DNA of 64,000 nt. Source: Mycetohabitans endofungorum. Its GTDB lineage: Bacteria > Pseudomonadota > Gammaproteobacteria > Burkholderiales > Burkholderiaceae. Under the pieces are notes generated by a model. That model was not told the DNA's origin. It made no database searches and saw only the letters and a list, made by a program, of their open reading frames with translations. Every line of letters begins with the position of its first letter. The first letter of the stretch is position 1. The DNA lies in assembly GCF_002927045.1 (NCBI RefSeq), contig NZ_PRDW01000012.1:1-64000 (forward strand), in the 5' to 3' direction. Both the position numbers and the translations under genes were made by a program. This document shows positions 55,101 through 63,967 of this stretch, in pieces.

Positions 55101-55329
55101 GGACCTGTTGGGCATCGGCGCCGGGCCACCTTGTCTGGATCACCATCACCTTGAAGGTGAACGGTGGATCTTCCGATTGCGACAGATTCCGGTACGACAG
55201 AATGCCGGCAAGTGTCACCAGCACCAGCACGAAGACTACCAATGCCTGGTGCCGCAGTGTCCAGGCGGACAGATTGAAGCGTCCTTCGTCGTACGAATGA
55301 CCGGGCGGTTGGTATTGAGTGCCGGTCAT
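52138..55329 (-). CDS. RND efflux transporter permease
   Basis: A 1063-residue inner-membrane RND pump. Twelve helices and two large periplasmic loops are visible. TM4 has the proton-relay LVDDAIIAVEMM (two Asp), and FDWDEPGQRSVHLAVDQAKA lies in the second loop. It exports drugs or other organic compounds using the proton gradient. Between the two halves there is a cytoplasmic insert rich in His, Glu and Gln (about residues 510-540), unusual in length. ATG 55329 follows GGAGG and overlaps the adaptor stop. The substrate is unknown. Confidence 0.92.
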   Translation of the reverse strand: MTGTQYQPPGHSYDEGRFNLSAWTLRHQALVVFVLVLVTLAGILSYRNLSQSEDPPFTFKVMVIQTRWPGADAQQVQQQITDRIARKLQETPKLDFLRSYSRPGESLLFFAIKDSAPASAVPDTWYQVRKKIGDIAYTLPPGVQGPFFNDEFGDVYTNIYALEGDGFSAAQLHDYADQLRGELLRVPGVAKVDYFGDPNQHIYIEISNAQLSRLSISPQQLAHAINTQNAVAAAGVLTTADDRVFVRPSGQYDHVDALADTLVRINNRSFRLGDIATIRRDYDDPPLTQMRFNGRPVLGIGVTMQPDGDVIKLGKALDARVVQLRTQLPAGVALTEVSSMPHAVSHSVDDFMEAVAEAVGIVLVVSLVSLGLRTGMVVVISIPIVLAVTALVMGVFNIGLHKVSLGTLVLALGLLVDDAIIAVEMMAVKLEQGWSRAKAAAFAYTSTAFPMLTGTLVTVSGFLPIALAKSATGEYTRSIFEVSAIALLLSWLAAVIVIPLLGYHLLPERKRPAVPEVRGHADEQEQEQVHGHQQRNGPEHEHDIYDTRFYARLRVWITWCVKRRFAVLAVTLVLFVVALGGFGLVAQQFFPSSDRPELLIDVRLTESASFDATLRETQRIEALLKGRPEIDHAISFVGSGAPRFYLPLDQQLQLPNFAQFVVTAKSIQDRDALARFLDDKLATDFSGVRTRLSRLENGPPIGYPVQFRVSGDDIATVRAIATQVASVMQDDARTRNVQFDWDEPGQRSVHLAVDQAKARELGVSSQDIASFLQMSLSGYTVTQYRERDKLIGVDLRAPRNERVDPSALASLAMPTPSGPVPLGTLGRLSYGLEYAVIWERDRQPTITVQSDVRGGAQGIDVTESIDKALAGLRAKLPVGYRIKVGGSVEENAKAQASINAQLPLMVITVLTLLMIQLQSFSRVMMVVLTAPLGLIGVVAALLAFGQPFGFVALLGVIAMFGIIMRNSVILVDQIEQDIAAGHGRLAAIVGATVRRFRPITLTAAAAVLALIPLLRSNFFGPMATALMGGITSATVLTLFYLPALYATWFRVRNDETQSPQEAR

Positions 55330-56546
55330 AGCGAGAAATCCTCCGGATGCAGCGGCGCGACGGGCTTGACCTGCTCGCCCGCGCTGACCGTGTGCACGCC
55401 GCGTAGCACGACGCGCTCGCCGTCGGTCAGTCCGGCGCTGATCACCACGGTGCGCTCGGTGTAGTGCGACACTGTGACCGGACGCAGTTCCAGCGTGCCC
55501 ACGTCCTGTTTGCGCGCGTCGCGCGACTGGCCGGTGTCGCGCGACGCGGCATTGGCACGAATCACCCATACCGCGGGGCGTTCATTTTGATGGAACAGTG
55601 CGGTGGCGGGCAGGACGATGTCATGGTTGACCGCACGCGCAGCGTCCGGCTGGAAGGCCACGCGGGCGGTCATGCCTAGGCGCACCGTGTCGGCGCTGCC
55701 GCGGGGCAGCGCGAGCGTAAGCTTAGCGCGATAGGTCCGGCTGGCCGGATCGGCGGACGGCGCCAACTCGCGCAGCGTTGCGGTGAACGTCTGCCCAGGC
55801 AACGCAGTAAGCGTGACGCTGGCCTTCGCGCCGGGACCGATGAAGGCCAGTGTGCGCTCCGGCAGATCGCAGATCACGTCCAGCGCGTCAGACCACGCAA
55901 GTTGGTAGACCGCTTGTCCGGCCGACAGGTTCTGTCCAGTGTCGGCCAGTTCCTGCGTGATCACCCCCGCGTGGTCGGCGGCGAGCGTGGTGTAGCCGAG
56001 CTGATCCTTCGCCAGCGCGGCTTGCTGAGCGGCGGCGTCGCGCTGCGCGAGGGCCGCGGCATGATTGTCCTCGGTTTGCTCGAGTTGTAGCTTGCTGATC
56101 AGGTTTGACTGCGCCTGCGCGCGGTCGCGCTCGAGTTGCTGTCGGGCGAACCGCAGTCGGTGCTCGGCCGCGCCCAACTGTGCGGCGGCGCTCGCGGCGT
56201 TCTTGCGCGCATCGGCGGGATCGAGTTGCGCGATGATCTGACCGGCGCGCACGGCCTGGCCCAGATGGACCCGGCGCTCGATCAGTTTGCCGCTGACGCG
56301 AAACGACAGCGGCGTCGAGAATCGCGCGGCCACTTCGCCGGGAACGGTTGTCACGGCAGCGGCGCCGGCTGTGGCGCTGTGCACAGTGGCCGCCACCACC
56401 GGTCGAGCCGGCACGTCGGGGGCGACACGGTCGCGGCACGCGTTGAGCAGCACGAGCGCGCCCAGCGCGCTGGCGACGGCGGTACTGCACGGCGCCAGGC
56501 GCGCGCGACGACGCGGGGCGGAATGCAGCAAGACGAGAGCTTTCAC
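55326..56546 (-). CDS. RND periplasmic adaptor subunit (membrane fusion lipoprotein)
   Basis: A 406-residue adaptor. The N-terminal signal carries a lipobox (LVLLNAC). The biotinyl-lipoyl half-motifs (FRVSGKLIERRVHLGQAVRA, then LAADHAGVITQELADTGQNL) flank a coiled coil (about 115-190), and a beta-barrel follows. It bridges the pump and the outer duct. GTG 56546 is chosen for GGAG 6 bases ahead; a GTG at 56600 is also in frame. It is the first gene of the operon, divergent from a TetR regulator. Confidence 0.9.
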   Translation of the reverse strand: MKALVLLHSAPRRRARLAPCSTAVASALGALVLLNACRDRVAPDVPARPVVAATVHSATAGAAAVTTVPGEVAARFSTPLSFRVSGKLIERRVHLGQAVRAGQIIAQLDPADARKNAASAAAQLGAAEHRLRFARQQLERDRAQAQSNLISKLQLEQTEDNHAAALAQRDAAAQQAALAKDQLGYTTLAADHAGVITQELADTGQNLSAGQAVYQLAWSDALDVICDLPERTLAFIGPGAKASVTLTALPGQTFTATLRELAPSADPASRTYRAKLTLALPRGSADTVRLGMTARVAFQPDAARAVNHDIVLPATALFHQNERPAVWVIRANAASRDTGQSRDARKQDVGTLELRPVTVSHYTERTVVISAGLTDGERVVLRGVHTVSAGEQVKPVAPLHPEDFSL

Positions 56547-56646
56547 GGCAACTCCGGCGAGAGGCGGCGGACGCAATGAGCCGATGCGTCGCCCGGACAC
56601 GCCTCTGATGCGCGTGGCACCGCACCCGCCCGCTGAATACTAGGTC

Positions 56647-56658
56647 GCATTTTAATGC
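56647..56658. promoter_or_regulatory. Candidate TetR operator
   Basis: GCATTTTAATGC has perfect 5-bp arms and lies in the 164-base gap between the divergent efflux operon and tetR-type gene. A TGAATGCA half-like site follows at about 56670. Binding is inferred. Confidence 0.4.
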
Positions 56659-56710
56659 ACTGTTGTATCTGAATGCAAAGGCGTATTTACGTGGTCGATG
56701 GTGATACCAT

Positions 56711-57361
56711 ATGTCCATGTCGACGTCTCGTGCCCGCCACCGTACCCGGCTCACGCGAGAGCAAAGCCGGGAGCAGACGCGTCAGCGCCTGATGGACGCT
56801 GCGCAGACGCTTTTCGTGAAGAAAGGATTCGATGCGTCCAGCGTCGAGGATGTCGCTGCGGCAGCCGGCTACACGCGCGGGGCGTTTTATTCGAATTTCA
56901 AAGACAAGGCGGAGTTGCTGCTGGCGTTGCTTAAGCGCGATCACGGCCATATCCAGCAGGCGTTGCAGCGCATTTTTGATCTGCAGGGTAGCGCGCAGGG
57001 CATTGAGGCGCAGATCCTGACGTACTATAGTACGCTGTACCGCAAGAACAAGTGTTTCCTGGTGTGGATGCAGGCGCGGTTGCTGGCCACGCGCGACGCG
57101 AAGTTTCGCGCGCGGCTCAATGCGCTGTCGCAACAGACTCGCGCAGACATCGCGCATTTCATCGAGGCGTTCTCCGCGCGCCAGGGCGTCAGGCCGATCG
57201 TGCCGGCCGCGCAGCTCGCGCTTGGCCTGATGGCGCTGTGCGACGGCATCCAACTCTTCCATGAGTCGGATCCGTACGTGACCAACAAAATAACAGAGAA
57301 CGTGCTGGCGGCGTTCTTTGGTGCGGCGGCGTTCAACCGTCGGGCGGCGGGGCCCCGCTGA
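56711..57361 (+). CDS. TetR-family transcriptional repressor
   Basis: A 216-residue regulator. The N-terminal HTH (RLMDAAQTLFVKKGFDASSV, then AAAAGYTRGAFYSNFKDKAE) is typical, and the C-terminal ligand domain is of the AcrR-like sort (FLVWMQARLLATRDAKFRAR). It is divergent from the RND operon and most likely represses it until a toxic compound binds. An ATG at 56717 is an alternative start. Confidence 0.92.
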   Translation: MSMSTSRARHRTRLTREQSREQTRQRLMDAAQTLFVKKGFDASSVEDVAAAAGYTRGAFYSNFKDKAELLLALLKRDHGHIQQALQRIFDLQGSAQGIEAQILTYYSTLYRKNKCFLVWMQARLLATRDAKFRARLNALSQQTRADIAHFIEAFSARQGVRPIVPAAQLALGLMALCDGIQLFHESDPYVTNKITENVLAAFFGAAAFNRRAAGPR

Positions 57362-57380
57362 GCGCCGCCGCGCGCATCCG

Positions 57381-57599
57381 CTAGGCGGACAGGCCGGGAC
57401 CCGCCGCACTGCTGAGCCAGCGCGTGACCGACTGCGGATCCGGGTAGTCACGCTCGGGCAGTGCCTGCAGCGCGAGCAGCACGTCGTTGCTGGCGCCCGC
57501 CGAGTAGGCGGCGGCCACCAGCGCGTCGCGTGTGGCCGGGTAGCGCACATCGCGCAGTGTTTGGCTGATTTGCTGATCGATCGGGGCGGTGGCGCTCAT
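57381..57599 (-). CDS. DUF2795 domain protein
   Basis: A 72-residue protein with the DUF2795 pattern: a helix (QTLRDVRYPATRDALVAAAY), SAGASNDVLLALQALPERDY, then PDPQSVTRWL. Members are small, about 60-80 residues, and of unknown function. It is convergent with the TetR gene and on the same strand as the C45 hydrolase upstream. Confidence 0.75.
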   Translation of the reverse strand: MSATAPIDQQISQTLRDVRYPATRDALVAAAYSAGASNDVLLALQALPERDYPDPQSVTRWLSSAAGPGLSA

Positions 57600-57712
57600 T
57601 CGTCAGGTCTCCAGGCGCGGCAACAGGCGGGCGGCAGGCGCATTGGCGATGCCTGCAACCTGCGTGCCCGCGTTCCGCGAGGGCACGCGTCGTGCTGCGC
57701 GCCGCCATGCGG

Positions 57713-59050
57713 TCAACGGACCGCGTCGAATAGTGTCCACGGCTGGGACGCGCGATCGCGCATGTAACCGTTGAGCCAATTCCACTGTGGATGGCGACGC
57801 ATAAACGCTTGTGCGTCGAACGGCCGGCCGCATGGGTGACCCCAGCGCGCCCACAATTCGAGCTGTATCGCCATGTTGCTGTCTACCACCTTGCCGTCGT
57901 TGGCGCCCCAAGGATTGAACGGACCATGATCAGCGCCGCCAAAGCGTGCGTCGTCCAGTTCCAGGTGGCCGCAGAGGGTGCGCGAACTCGGATGATCGTC
58001 GCGGTCGAGGTACACATCGTAATGGTCGGCGATCATTTCCTTGGCCAGTTCGGCATCGATTTGGCCGCGGTGCTTTTCCAACAGTTGCATCCAGCGCAGC
58101 CGGCGCGCACCATTGCGCCGCACGTCGTTGTAATCATCCCCCTCGCTGATGCATTCCTGGTTGCGGATCTTCAGGTCGTTGGCCGTATTGAAGCCGCTGT
58201 AAAAGCCGTCCTTGGTGATCTCGAACCCGGAATAATGCAGCCCGAGCTCATAGCGCGCGATTTCGCCGGTTTTGGTGTCGCCGAGCAGCCAGCTATTCAC
58301 GTAGCCGCCATTGTTGTCGATCGCAAAGCGCTCGCACCACGAACCGATGCTATCTGCGTACTGCGTCGCCTTGCGCGAGCGGTAGAACTCCGGCGAGCCG
58401 CAGGTGTTGTAGCCGACAAAATTGGAGATCGTCGTCTCGGTCACCATCAGGCCCGCTGACGTAATCCAGAAGTCCGTTAGGCTGGAGATGCAGCCGGGCA
58501 GCCCCTGCATTAGGATCCGGTTGCCCTCCTCGGGCACGATATCGAAGATCACGTTGAACGCATCGCCGGCCGCATAGCGGTCCCATGAGTTGTGTGCCAT
58601 CACGATGCGACCATCGCGCGTGGCGCTGCCGGTTGCAATGAACGCACTGCAATGATGGCCGAGGCGTCCGCGCCATGGCTTGCCGGCGAGCTGCGGCCGT
58701 GTTTGGCTAACATGCGCGGGCCACCAGCTTTGCAGCAGATCCATGTAGCCGTTCCAGGCGAGCACCTGTTCGTAGGGCACCTGCGCGCCATCGGCAATGC
58801 CGCGCATCTCGGCGGTGAACTCGTCATCGACACGGTCGGTGAACTGGTCGATTGCGGCGTTCACGAAGGTGTCGAACTCCTCGCCAGTGTCCCACTTGGC
58901 CAGGTATTGCGCGGTGCGGATCGCGCTGTTGATCTCGCGGGCAAGCAATTGGCCGTGTTGCAGGCCGCGCTCGTACGGCGCACCCTCGATATGCACAAAG
59001 ATCCAGCCGGCCTGGTCGCGCCGTAGTGCAGGAGTTGATTGTTCGAACAT
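57713..59050 (-). CDS. C45-type Ntn-hydrolase (phospholipase B/acyltransferase-like)
   Basis: A 445-residue protein. Residues 8-130 contain the family start YERGLQHGQLLAREI, and the likely nucleophile is the Cys in LGHHCSAFIATG, followed by GRIVMAHNSWDRYAAGD. In the C45/PLBD families such a Cys becomes N-terminal by self-cleavage. Substrates are amides or phospholipids; which applies here is unknown. There is no obvious signal peptide, unlike lysosomal relatives. ATG 59050 follows GGAGGG. Its 3' end is followed by DUF2795 after about 110 bases. Confidence 0.75.
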   Translation of the reverse strand: MFEQSTPALRRDQAGWIFVHIEGAPYERGLQHGQLLAREINSAIRTAQYLAKWDTGEEFDTFVNAAIDQFTDRVDDEFTAEMRGIADGAQVPYEQVLAWNGYMDLLQSWWPAHVSQTRPQLAGKPWRGRLGHHCSAFIATGSATRDGRIVMAHNSWDRYAAGDAFNVIFDIVPEEGNRILMQGLPGCISSLTDFWITSAGLMVTETTISNFVGYNTCGSPEFYRSRKATQYADSIGSWCERFAIDNNGGYVNSWLLGDTKTGEIARYELGLHYSGFEITKDGFYSGFNTANDLKIRNQECISEGDDYNDVRRNGARRLRWMQLLEKHRGQIDAELAKEMIADHYDVYLDRDDHPSSRTLCGHLELDDARFGGADHGPFNPWGANDGKVVDSNMAIQLELWARWGHPCGRPFDAQAFMRRHPQWNWLNGYMRDRASQPWTLFDAVR

Positions 59051-59125
59051 GTCGCACCCTCCGAATCCATTGTAGTGAATCCGTTGCGCTTTGCCATCGC
59101 GGCGACGCGCCGCACGCGGCGCCAC

Positions 59126-60859
59126 TTAGTTGCTGGCATTCATCCGGAAGTATGCCTGCAGCAGCGAGGTCTTGTAGACCACGCCCAGCAATTTAGGCGC
59201 CTGCGTCGATGCGACGACGGGCAGCCGCTCGCCTTGGAAGGCGAGAAAGTGCTGCAACGCGGCGGCAAGCGGCAGGTCTGGCGTCAGCGCGGCAAAATCT
59301 CGGCGCAGGTAGTCGCGCGCGCGGCGCTCGCGCGGACCGTGCTTGTCGAGCAGATCGGAGGTGATGTCCTTTAACGCGACCACGCCCTGGAACCAGCCGG
59401 CGGCGTCGACGATATAGATGTACTTGACTGGATATTCGAGAAATACTCGCGTCATGTCCGGTATGCTCGCGTCCAGACCAAGGATAGTGTCGGCTGGGCG
59501 CACGAGTTCGCGCATCTGCGTAGCCTTCAGGCGCAGCCGGTCACGCCGTTGGCGGTTGCGCCGCAGCGTGACCTCGTACATTGAGGTCTCAGCCAGGGCT
59601 CGCGCGATGAAATAGGCGATTACGCTGGCCAGCATCAACGGCAGCACGACCTGGTAGCTGAGCGTCATCTCGAAGATCATCAGGATCGCCATCAACGGCG
59701 CATGGGTTGCTGCTGCGAGGAAAGCCCCCATCCCGACGACTGCATACGCGAACGGCGCCGACGTGGCGAGCGGCAAGTGCGCATGGGCCGCGAGTCCGTA
59801 GATTGCGCCGAGCACCGCGCCAACGAACAGCGTCGGCGTGAAAATACCGCCGACCGCGCCTGAGCCGACTGTCGCGCAGGTCGCCGCCACCTTGAACACC
59901 AGTACTGCGACGAGCGCTTGCCAGGTCCACGGCTGGTGCAGGATGGCGTTCACCACGCTATAGCCGTTGCCCCACACTTGCGGTGCCTGGATTGATAAGG
60001 CGCCCACCAGTGCGCCGCCCAGTGCGAGCCGCCAGGGCAGGGGCGCCACCCATCGGCCGAGCAGCCGGCGCGATGCGTCTAGCAGGAGCAGGAACGCCGG
60101 CGCGAGCACCCCGCATAGGATGCCGAGTCCGACGAACCACAGCACTTCGAGGCCGGAGATGGCCGGAAAGGGCGGCATCTCGTAGGGCGCCTGGTAGCCG
60201 GACAATGCGCGCATCGTGACATTGGCGACCACGGATGACACGATGATCGGCCCGAAGCTCTCCATCGCGATCGAGCCCAGCACGATTTCGGTGACGAACA
60301 GCGCGCCGGCGATCGGGGCACTGTACGCGGACGTGATGCCGGCCGCGGCGCCGCACGCCACCAGCAAGCGCAGACGTTCGGGGGCAATGTGCATCAGGCG
60401 GCCGAGCAGCGACGCACTGAGCGCGGCAAGCTGCACCATCGAGCCTTCGCGGCCGATCGAGCCACCGGAGGCGATCGTGACCAGCGACGAGCCGCTGCGC
60501 CATAGGCTTTGCCGCACGGGCACTACCCCTTCGCCAATGGTAATCGCTTCCATATAGTCGGCATGGCCCTTGCCGTCCTCGTCGCGTTGGGCCGCCAGCA
60601 GTAGCATGCCGGCCACGGCGCCGCCGACGCTGGGCAGCGCGAGTCGCGCGTACCACGGCAGGTCGCGCGCGATCTCCACCAGTGCGCTCGCATCGGGGGC
60701 GACGAGCGATTCCAGCCAGTCGATGCCGAGGCGGAACACGACGGTGGCGGCCGCACCGACCAAGCCGGCGAGGGTAGCCCACAGCAGCATCGTATGCTCG
60801 TCGGACAGCCTGAACAGGCGTTGCGCGCGGGCGCACAGCTTGAGCAAGGAGGCTAGCAC
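59126..60859 (-). CDS. ClC-type chloride channel/antiporter with CBS domains
   Basis: A 577-residue membrane protein. ClC motifs: GGSIGREGSMVQ (with the gating Glu), SAPIAGALFVTEI, and GSGAVGGIFTPTLFVGA. Ten or more helices precede two CBS domains at the C-terminus (DTILGLDASIPDMTRVFLEY, VVALKDITSDLLDKHGP, PVVASTQAPKLLGVV), unusual for short bacterial ClCs but common in this branch. It moves chloride, perhaps with protons. GTG 60859 is preferred; an ATG at 60916 overlaps the gene upstream. Confidence 0.88.
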   Translation of the reverse strand: MLASLLKLCARAQRLFRLSDEHTMLLWATLAGLVGAAATVVFRLGIDWLESLVAPDASALVEIARDLPWYARLALPSVGGAVAGMLLLAAQRDEDGKGHADYMEAITIGEGVVPVRQSLWRSGSSLVTIASGGSIGREGSMVQLAALSASLLGRLMHIAPERLRLLVACGAAAGITSAYSAPIAGALFVTEIVLGSIAMESFGPIIVSSVVANVTMRALSGYQAPYEMPPFPAISGLEVLWFVGLGILCGVLAPAFLLLLDASRRLLGRWVAPLPWRLALGGALVGALSIQAPQVWGNGYSVVNAILHQPWTWQALVAVLVFKVAATCATVGSGAVGGIFTPTLFVGAVLGAIYGLAAHAHLPLATSAPFAYAVVGMGAFLAAATHAPLMAILMIFEMTLSYQVVLPLMLASVIAYFIARALAETSMYEVTLRRNRQRRDRLRLKATQMRELVRPADTILGLDASIPDMTRVFLEYPVKYIYIVDAAGWFQGVVALKDITSDLLDKHGPRERRARDYLRRDFAALTPDLPLAAALQHFLAFQGERLPVVASTQAPKLLGVVYKTSLLQAYFRMNASN

Positions 60860-60876
60860 GGCGCAGTGACGATGGG

Positions 60877-61641
60877 TTAACGGGCGTCCAATTCTGCGTA
60901 GTGCCGGAACACGCACGACTCATTGTGCGGGATGCGGCGAGGCGACGCCAGGTACGCGGCGATGCGCGGCCGAGCGCGCACCGCTTCATGTAGCGCCGTG
61001 AGCTTCGGATACTGTGCCGCGAAGCGAGCGGTGGCACGCGGAAACGCGTAGCGCAGTCCATCGATGAGTTGGAACATCGATAGGTCTGCGTAGCTCAATG
61101 CCGCGCCGGCCAGATGCGCGCATCCCGCGGGGTTCTGTTCGAGCACACGCTCGAAATAGTGCATGAACTTCGGTATCCGGTTGGCGATGAAATCGGCGGC
61201 GCGCTGACGGGCGGCGTCGCGCTGCTGCTCGAAATACAGCGTGTTGGCGATCGGGTGGTGCGTGTCGTGTGCCTCGGTCACCATGTCGGCAATCGTCAGC
61301 TGCAGTCCGTGGATCCAGTGGCGCAGCGCTTCATCGGCGGGTGCCAAGCCGAGCCGGGGCCCCAGGTACAGCAGGATGTTAGCGGTCTGCGCGACGAGTG
61401 TTGTGCCGTCGCGCAGGAATGGGGGAGCGAACGGGATGCAGGGCTCGTTTTGGCTTTGCAGGATCGACATCATCGCGTCGATGCCGTGCTCCGTACCCTG
61501 CGGATTCGCGTCCTCGCGGCGACCGGACGGCGGCAGGCGCGCGACGTCGAGATAATCCGCGCCCGCCTCTTCGAGCGCTAGGCGGACGAATTCACCGCGG
61601 CCCTGCAGGCCCGGCCAGTAGTACAGTTCGTAGCTCATCAT
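60877..61641 (-). CDS. Glutathione S-transferase family protein
   Basis: A 254-residue protein. The thioredoxin-like N-terminal domain (YELYYWPGLQGRGEFVRLAL) carries the Tyr/Arg of sigma/mu-like GSTs, and the glutathione contact TTLVAQTANILLYLG follows. The all-helical C-terminal domain ends in SYADLSMFQLIDGLRYAF and ARPRIAAYLASPRRI. It conjugates glutathione to electrophiles. ATG 61641 (or 61638) starts it. It is 17 bases ahead of the ClC gene. Confidence 0.88.
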   Translation of the reverse strand: MMSYELYYWPGLQGRGEFVRLALEEAGADYLDVARLPPSGRREDANPQGTEHGIDAMMSILQSQNEPCIPFAPPFLRDGTTLVAQTANILLYLGPRLGLAPADEALRHWIHGLQLTIADMVTEAHDTHHPIANTLYFEQQRDAARQRAADFIANRIPKFMHYFERVLEQNPAGCAHLAGAALSYADLSMFQLIDGLRYAFPRATARFAAQYPKLTALHEAVRARPRIAAYLASPRRIPHNESCVFRHYAELDAR

Positions 61642-61781
61642 TACAGTCCTGGAACAGCGTGGCAACAGACAGCGGCCGCTGGAAGCCGGTGACCCGGCGC
61701 CCAACGGTCGCTGCACCCGCGCGACGCCGCAAGCCGGGCCGCGCCTGCCGTCACGATACCATTGACTGCTGAACTGCTGCG

Positions 61782-62879
61782 CTAGCCGAGCCAGCGCTCG
61801 ATGCCGAGCGTCAGCGCGTAACCCCCGGCGATCAGCCAGAGCTGCAGCAACGCACCGGCGATCAGCGCGCGCGGCCCGGCCTCGCGAATCTGCGCGATCC
61901 GAGTTTCGATCCCGAGGGCGGTCATCGCCATCGTCAGCGCGAAGGTGTCCAGGCTATTGAGGATGTGTGACGCGTGCGACGGGATCACGTGCAGCGAGTT
62001 CACTAGCACCAGCACGAGAAAGCCGAGCGCGAACCACGGCACGGGCAACTTGCCGCGCCGCGTGCTACTGCCGGCCGGCTGCGCATCGCGCGCGGCACGG
62101 GCGATGAAGCCGGCGACCACGAAAATCGCCGGCACCAGCAGCATTACACGGGTCATCTTGACGATCGTCGCCACGTGTACCGTTTGCGCGTTGATCGCGC
62201 TGGCAGCGCCGACCACCTGCGCCACCTCGTGGATGGTGCCGCCGAAGTATAGGCCGAGTCCGGTCGCGTCCAGGTGAAGCCATCCGGCATTGGCCATTAG
62301 CGGATAGACGAACATCGACAGCGTGCCAAACAGCACCACCGTGCCGACCGCCATCGCACTCTTGTGCGGCTTGGATTGCAACGTGGACTCGAACGCGACG
62401 ACTGCCGCCGCGCCGCAAATTGCGCTGCCCGCGGCCGTGAGCAGCGCGGTGTCCCGGTCCAGCTTTAGCCATCGGGTTCCGACCCACCAGCCGATAGCCA
62501 GCGTTGCAGCGACGACCACAACGGACATCGCCAGCCCGGCCAGCCCGACTTGCGCGATTTCCTGCAGACTGACACGTAGCCCAAAGAAGGCGACCGCGAT
62601 GCGCAGCAGCTTGCGCGCGGAGAAGTTCACACCGGCGGCCCAACTGTCTGGCATGGCAACGCGCAATGCGTTGCCGTACACCGCACCGCACGCGATGCCC
62701 ACGATCAGCGGGCTCATGCCGAGCCCGGCGATGGGCGGCCACGCGGCCAATTGGGTGACCGCGAAGGCGAACAGCGCGACGAACAGCACGCCGTTGAGCA
62801 GCCCGCGACGTGACGCTGCGACAGCGCCCGCTGGCGTGCCCCGCGACGGCGGGGAAGACTCGGAAATTAGGATGGACAT
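61782..62879 (-). CDS. YeiH/UPF0324-family exporter
   Basis: A 365-residue membrane protein with about ten helices. Family motifs: GIACGAVYGNALRVAMPDSW, ARKLLRIAVAFFGLRVSLQE, GSAICGAAAVVAFE and GGTIHEVAQVVGAASAIN. YeiH-like proteins have been proposed to export sulfate or sulfonates. ATG 62879 is chosen; a TTG lies 9 bases upstream. It is divergent from a LysR regulator like YeiE, its usual partner. Confidence 0.85.
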   Translation of the reverse strand: MSILISESSPPSRGTPAGAVAASRRGLLNGVLFVALFAFAVTQLAAWPPIAGLGMSPLIVGIACGAVYGNALRVAMPDSWAAGVNFSARKLLRIAVAFFGLRVSLQEIAQVGLAGLAMSVVVVAATLAIGWWVGTRWLKLDRDTALLTAAGSAICGAAAVVAFESTLQSKPHKSAMAVGTVVLFGTLSMFVYPLMANAGWLHLDATGLGLYFGGTIHEVAQVVGAASAINAQTVHVATIVKMTRVMLLVPAIFVVAGFIARAARDAQPAGSSTRRGKLPVPWFALGFLVLVLVNSLHVIPSHASHILNSLDTFALTMAMTALGIETRIAQIREAGPRALIAGALLQLWLIAGGYALTLGIERWLG

Positions 62880-62888
62880 GGCGTTCAA

Positions 62889-62989
62889 GTGACAGATGAC
62901 CTCGATAATCCCATCCTAAATTGGATATATCGATATGAAAAATCGTCATTTAGAATGTAAAGTATCGGCTTATCTGATAGTTTGAGCGC
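62889..62989. promoter_or_regulatory. Divergent yeiH/lysR regulatory region
   Basis: This 101-base AT-rich gap has repeated ATATCGATAT-like words near 62924-62936 and should hold both promoters and the LysR site. No single T-N11-A site can be chosen with certainty. Confidence 0.4.
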
Positions 62990-63865
62990 ATGACCCCTGA
63001 TCAACTTTTGACTTTTGCCGCCGTCGCGGAACATCAGAACATTAGCCGGGCGGCCGAAGCGGTGCATTTGTCGCAACCCGCGGTGTCTGGACAGCTGCGG
63101 CTGCTGCAAGAGGAATTCGGCGAGCCGTTGTACGTGCGCGACGGCCGCGGCGTGCGGCTCACGGACGCCGGCCGGCAACTGGCCGTCCATGCCGCGCGGC
63201 TGCGCGACACATGGCGACAGGCGCATGCGCTGCGCGACGCGTTGCGAGGCCTGGAGCGTGGCACGTTGTGCATCGGTGCTAGTACGACGCCAGCCAGCTA
63301 TCTACTGCCGTATCTGGTCGCGGAATTTCACCGGGCCCATCCCGATATCGAGATCCGCACCACCTATGGCAATACGAGCGATGTTTGTCATGCGTTGCAG
63401 GGGTTGGATATCGCGCTGATTGAAGGCGGTGTGCCCGCCGAGCTACCGGCCGACACGCGCGTGCATCCGTGGCACGACGACGAGATTGTCGCGATCGTGC
63501 CAGCCGGTCACCCGTTGGCCACTGATCGAGCCGCACCGTTGTCGCGGATCAGCCAGTTTCCGCTGATCTGGCGTGAGTCCGGCTCCGGCGTGCGGCACGA
63601 GGTCGAGCGCGCATTCGCGCGGGCCGGCGCGCTTGCGCGGGTCGCGTTGGAGCTGGCCGGCGTCGAGGGAGTGAAGGAGGCGGTGCGCGCCGGCATGGGC
63701 GTGGGCTTCGTGTCAGCGATGGCGATGCGGCATGAGGACGCGCGTCTGACCAGCGTGTCGCTGGCGCCGCAACCGCTGACGCGGCGTTTCTCGATCCTGG
63801 TCATGCACGGTTCGGCGGCATCGCGCGCGGCGCTCAAGTTCCTGGCCATTTGCGGCATCGATTAG
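62990..63865 (+). CDS. LysR-family regulator (YeiE-like)
   Basis: A 291-residue LysR protein. The winged HTH (DQLLTFAAVAEHQNISRAAE, then AVHLSQPAVSGQLRLLQEEF) and the effector domain (CIGASTTPASYLLPYLVAEF, ALIEGGVPAEL, GMGVGFVSAMAM) are complete. Divergent YeiE-YeiH pairs are common, and YeiE-type proteins can sense sulfite. It should control the exporter. Confidence 0.9.
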   Translation: MTPDQLLTFAAVAEHQNISRAAEAVHLSQPAVSGQLRLLQEEFGEPLYVRDGRGVRLTDAGRQLAVHAARLRDTWRQAHALRDALRGLERGTLCIGASTTPASYLLPYLVAEFHRAHPDIEIRTTYGNTSDVCHALQGLDIALIEGGVPAELPADTRVHPWHDDEIVAIVPAGHPLATDRAAPLSRISQFPLIWRESGSGVRHEVERAFARAGALARVALELAGVEGVKEAVRAGMGVGFVSAMAMRHEDARLTSVSLAPQPLTRRFSILVMHGSAASRAALKFLAICGID

Positions 63866-63953
63866 GGAGCGTCTTCGTGCCGTGATGTGCAAGGCCCGTA
63901 CGGATCATTCCAGCATCAATCAGCGCTGACCTCGCGCCTTTCCGATGCGAAAT

Positions 63954-63967
63954 TGGAACCGGTTCCA
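63954..63967. promoter_or_regulatory. Perfect 14-bp palindrome near the right edge
   Basis: TGGAACCGGTTCCA is fully self-complementary, and AATT words flank it. The CG-centred form resembles LacI-family operators. The gene it would control lies outside the window. Confidence 0.45.

Noticed and set aside
59958-61061. A 367-codon minus-strand frame within the ClC gene
   Set aside because: Out-of-frame shadow; the ClC frame has all motifs.
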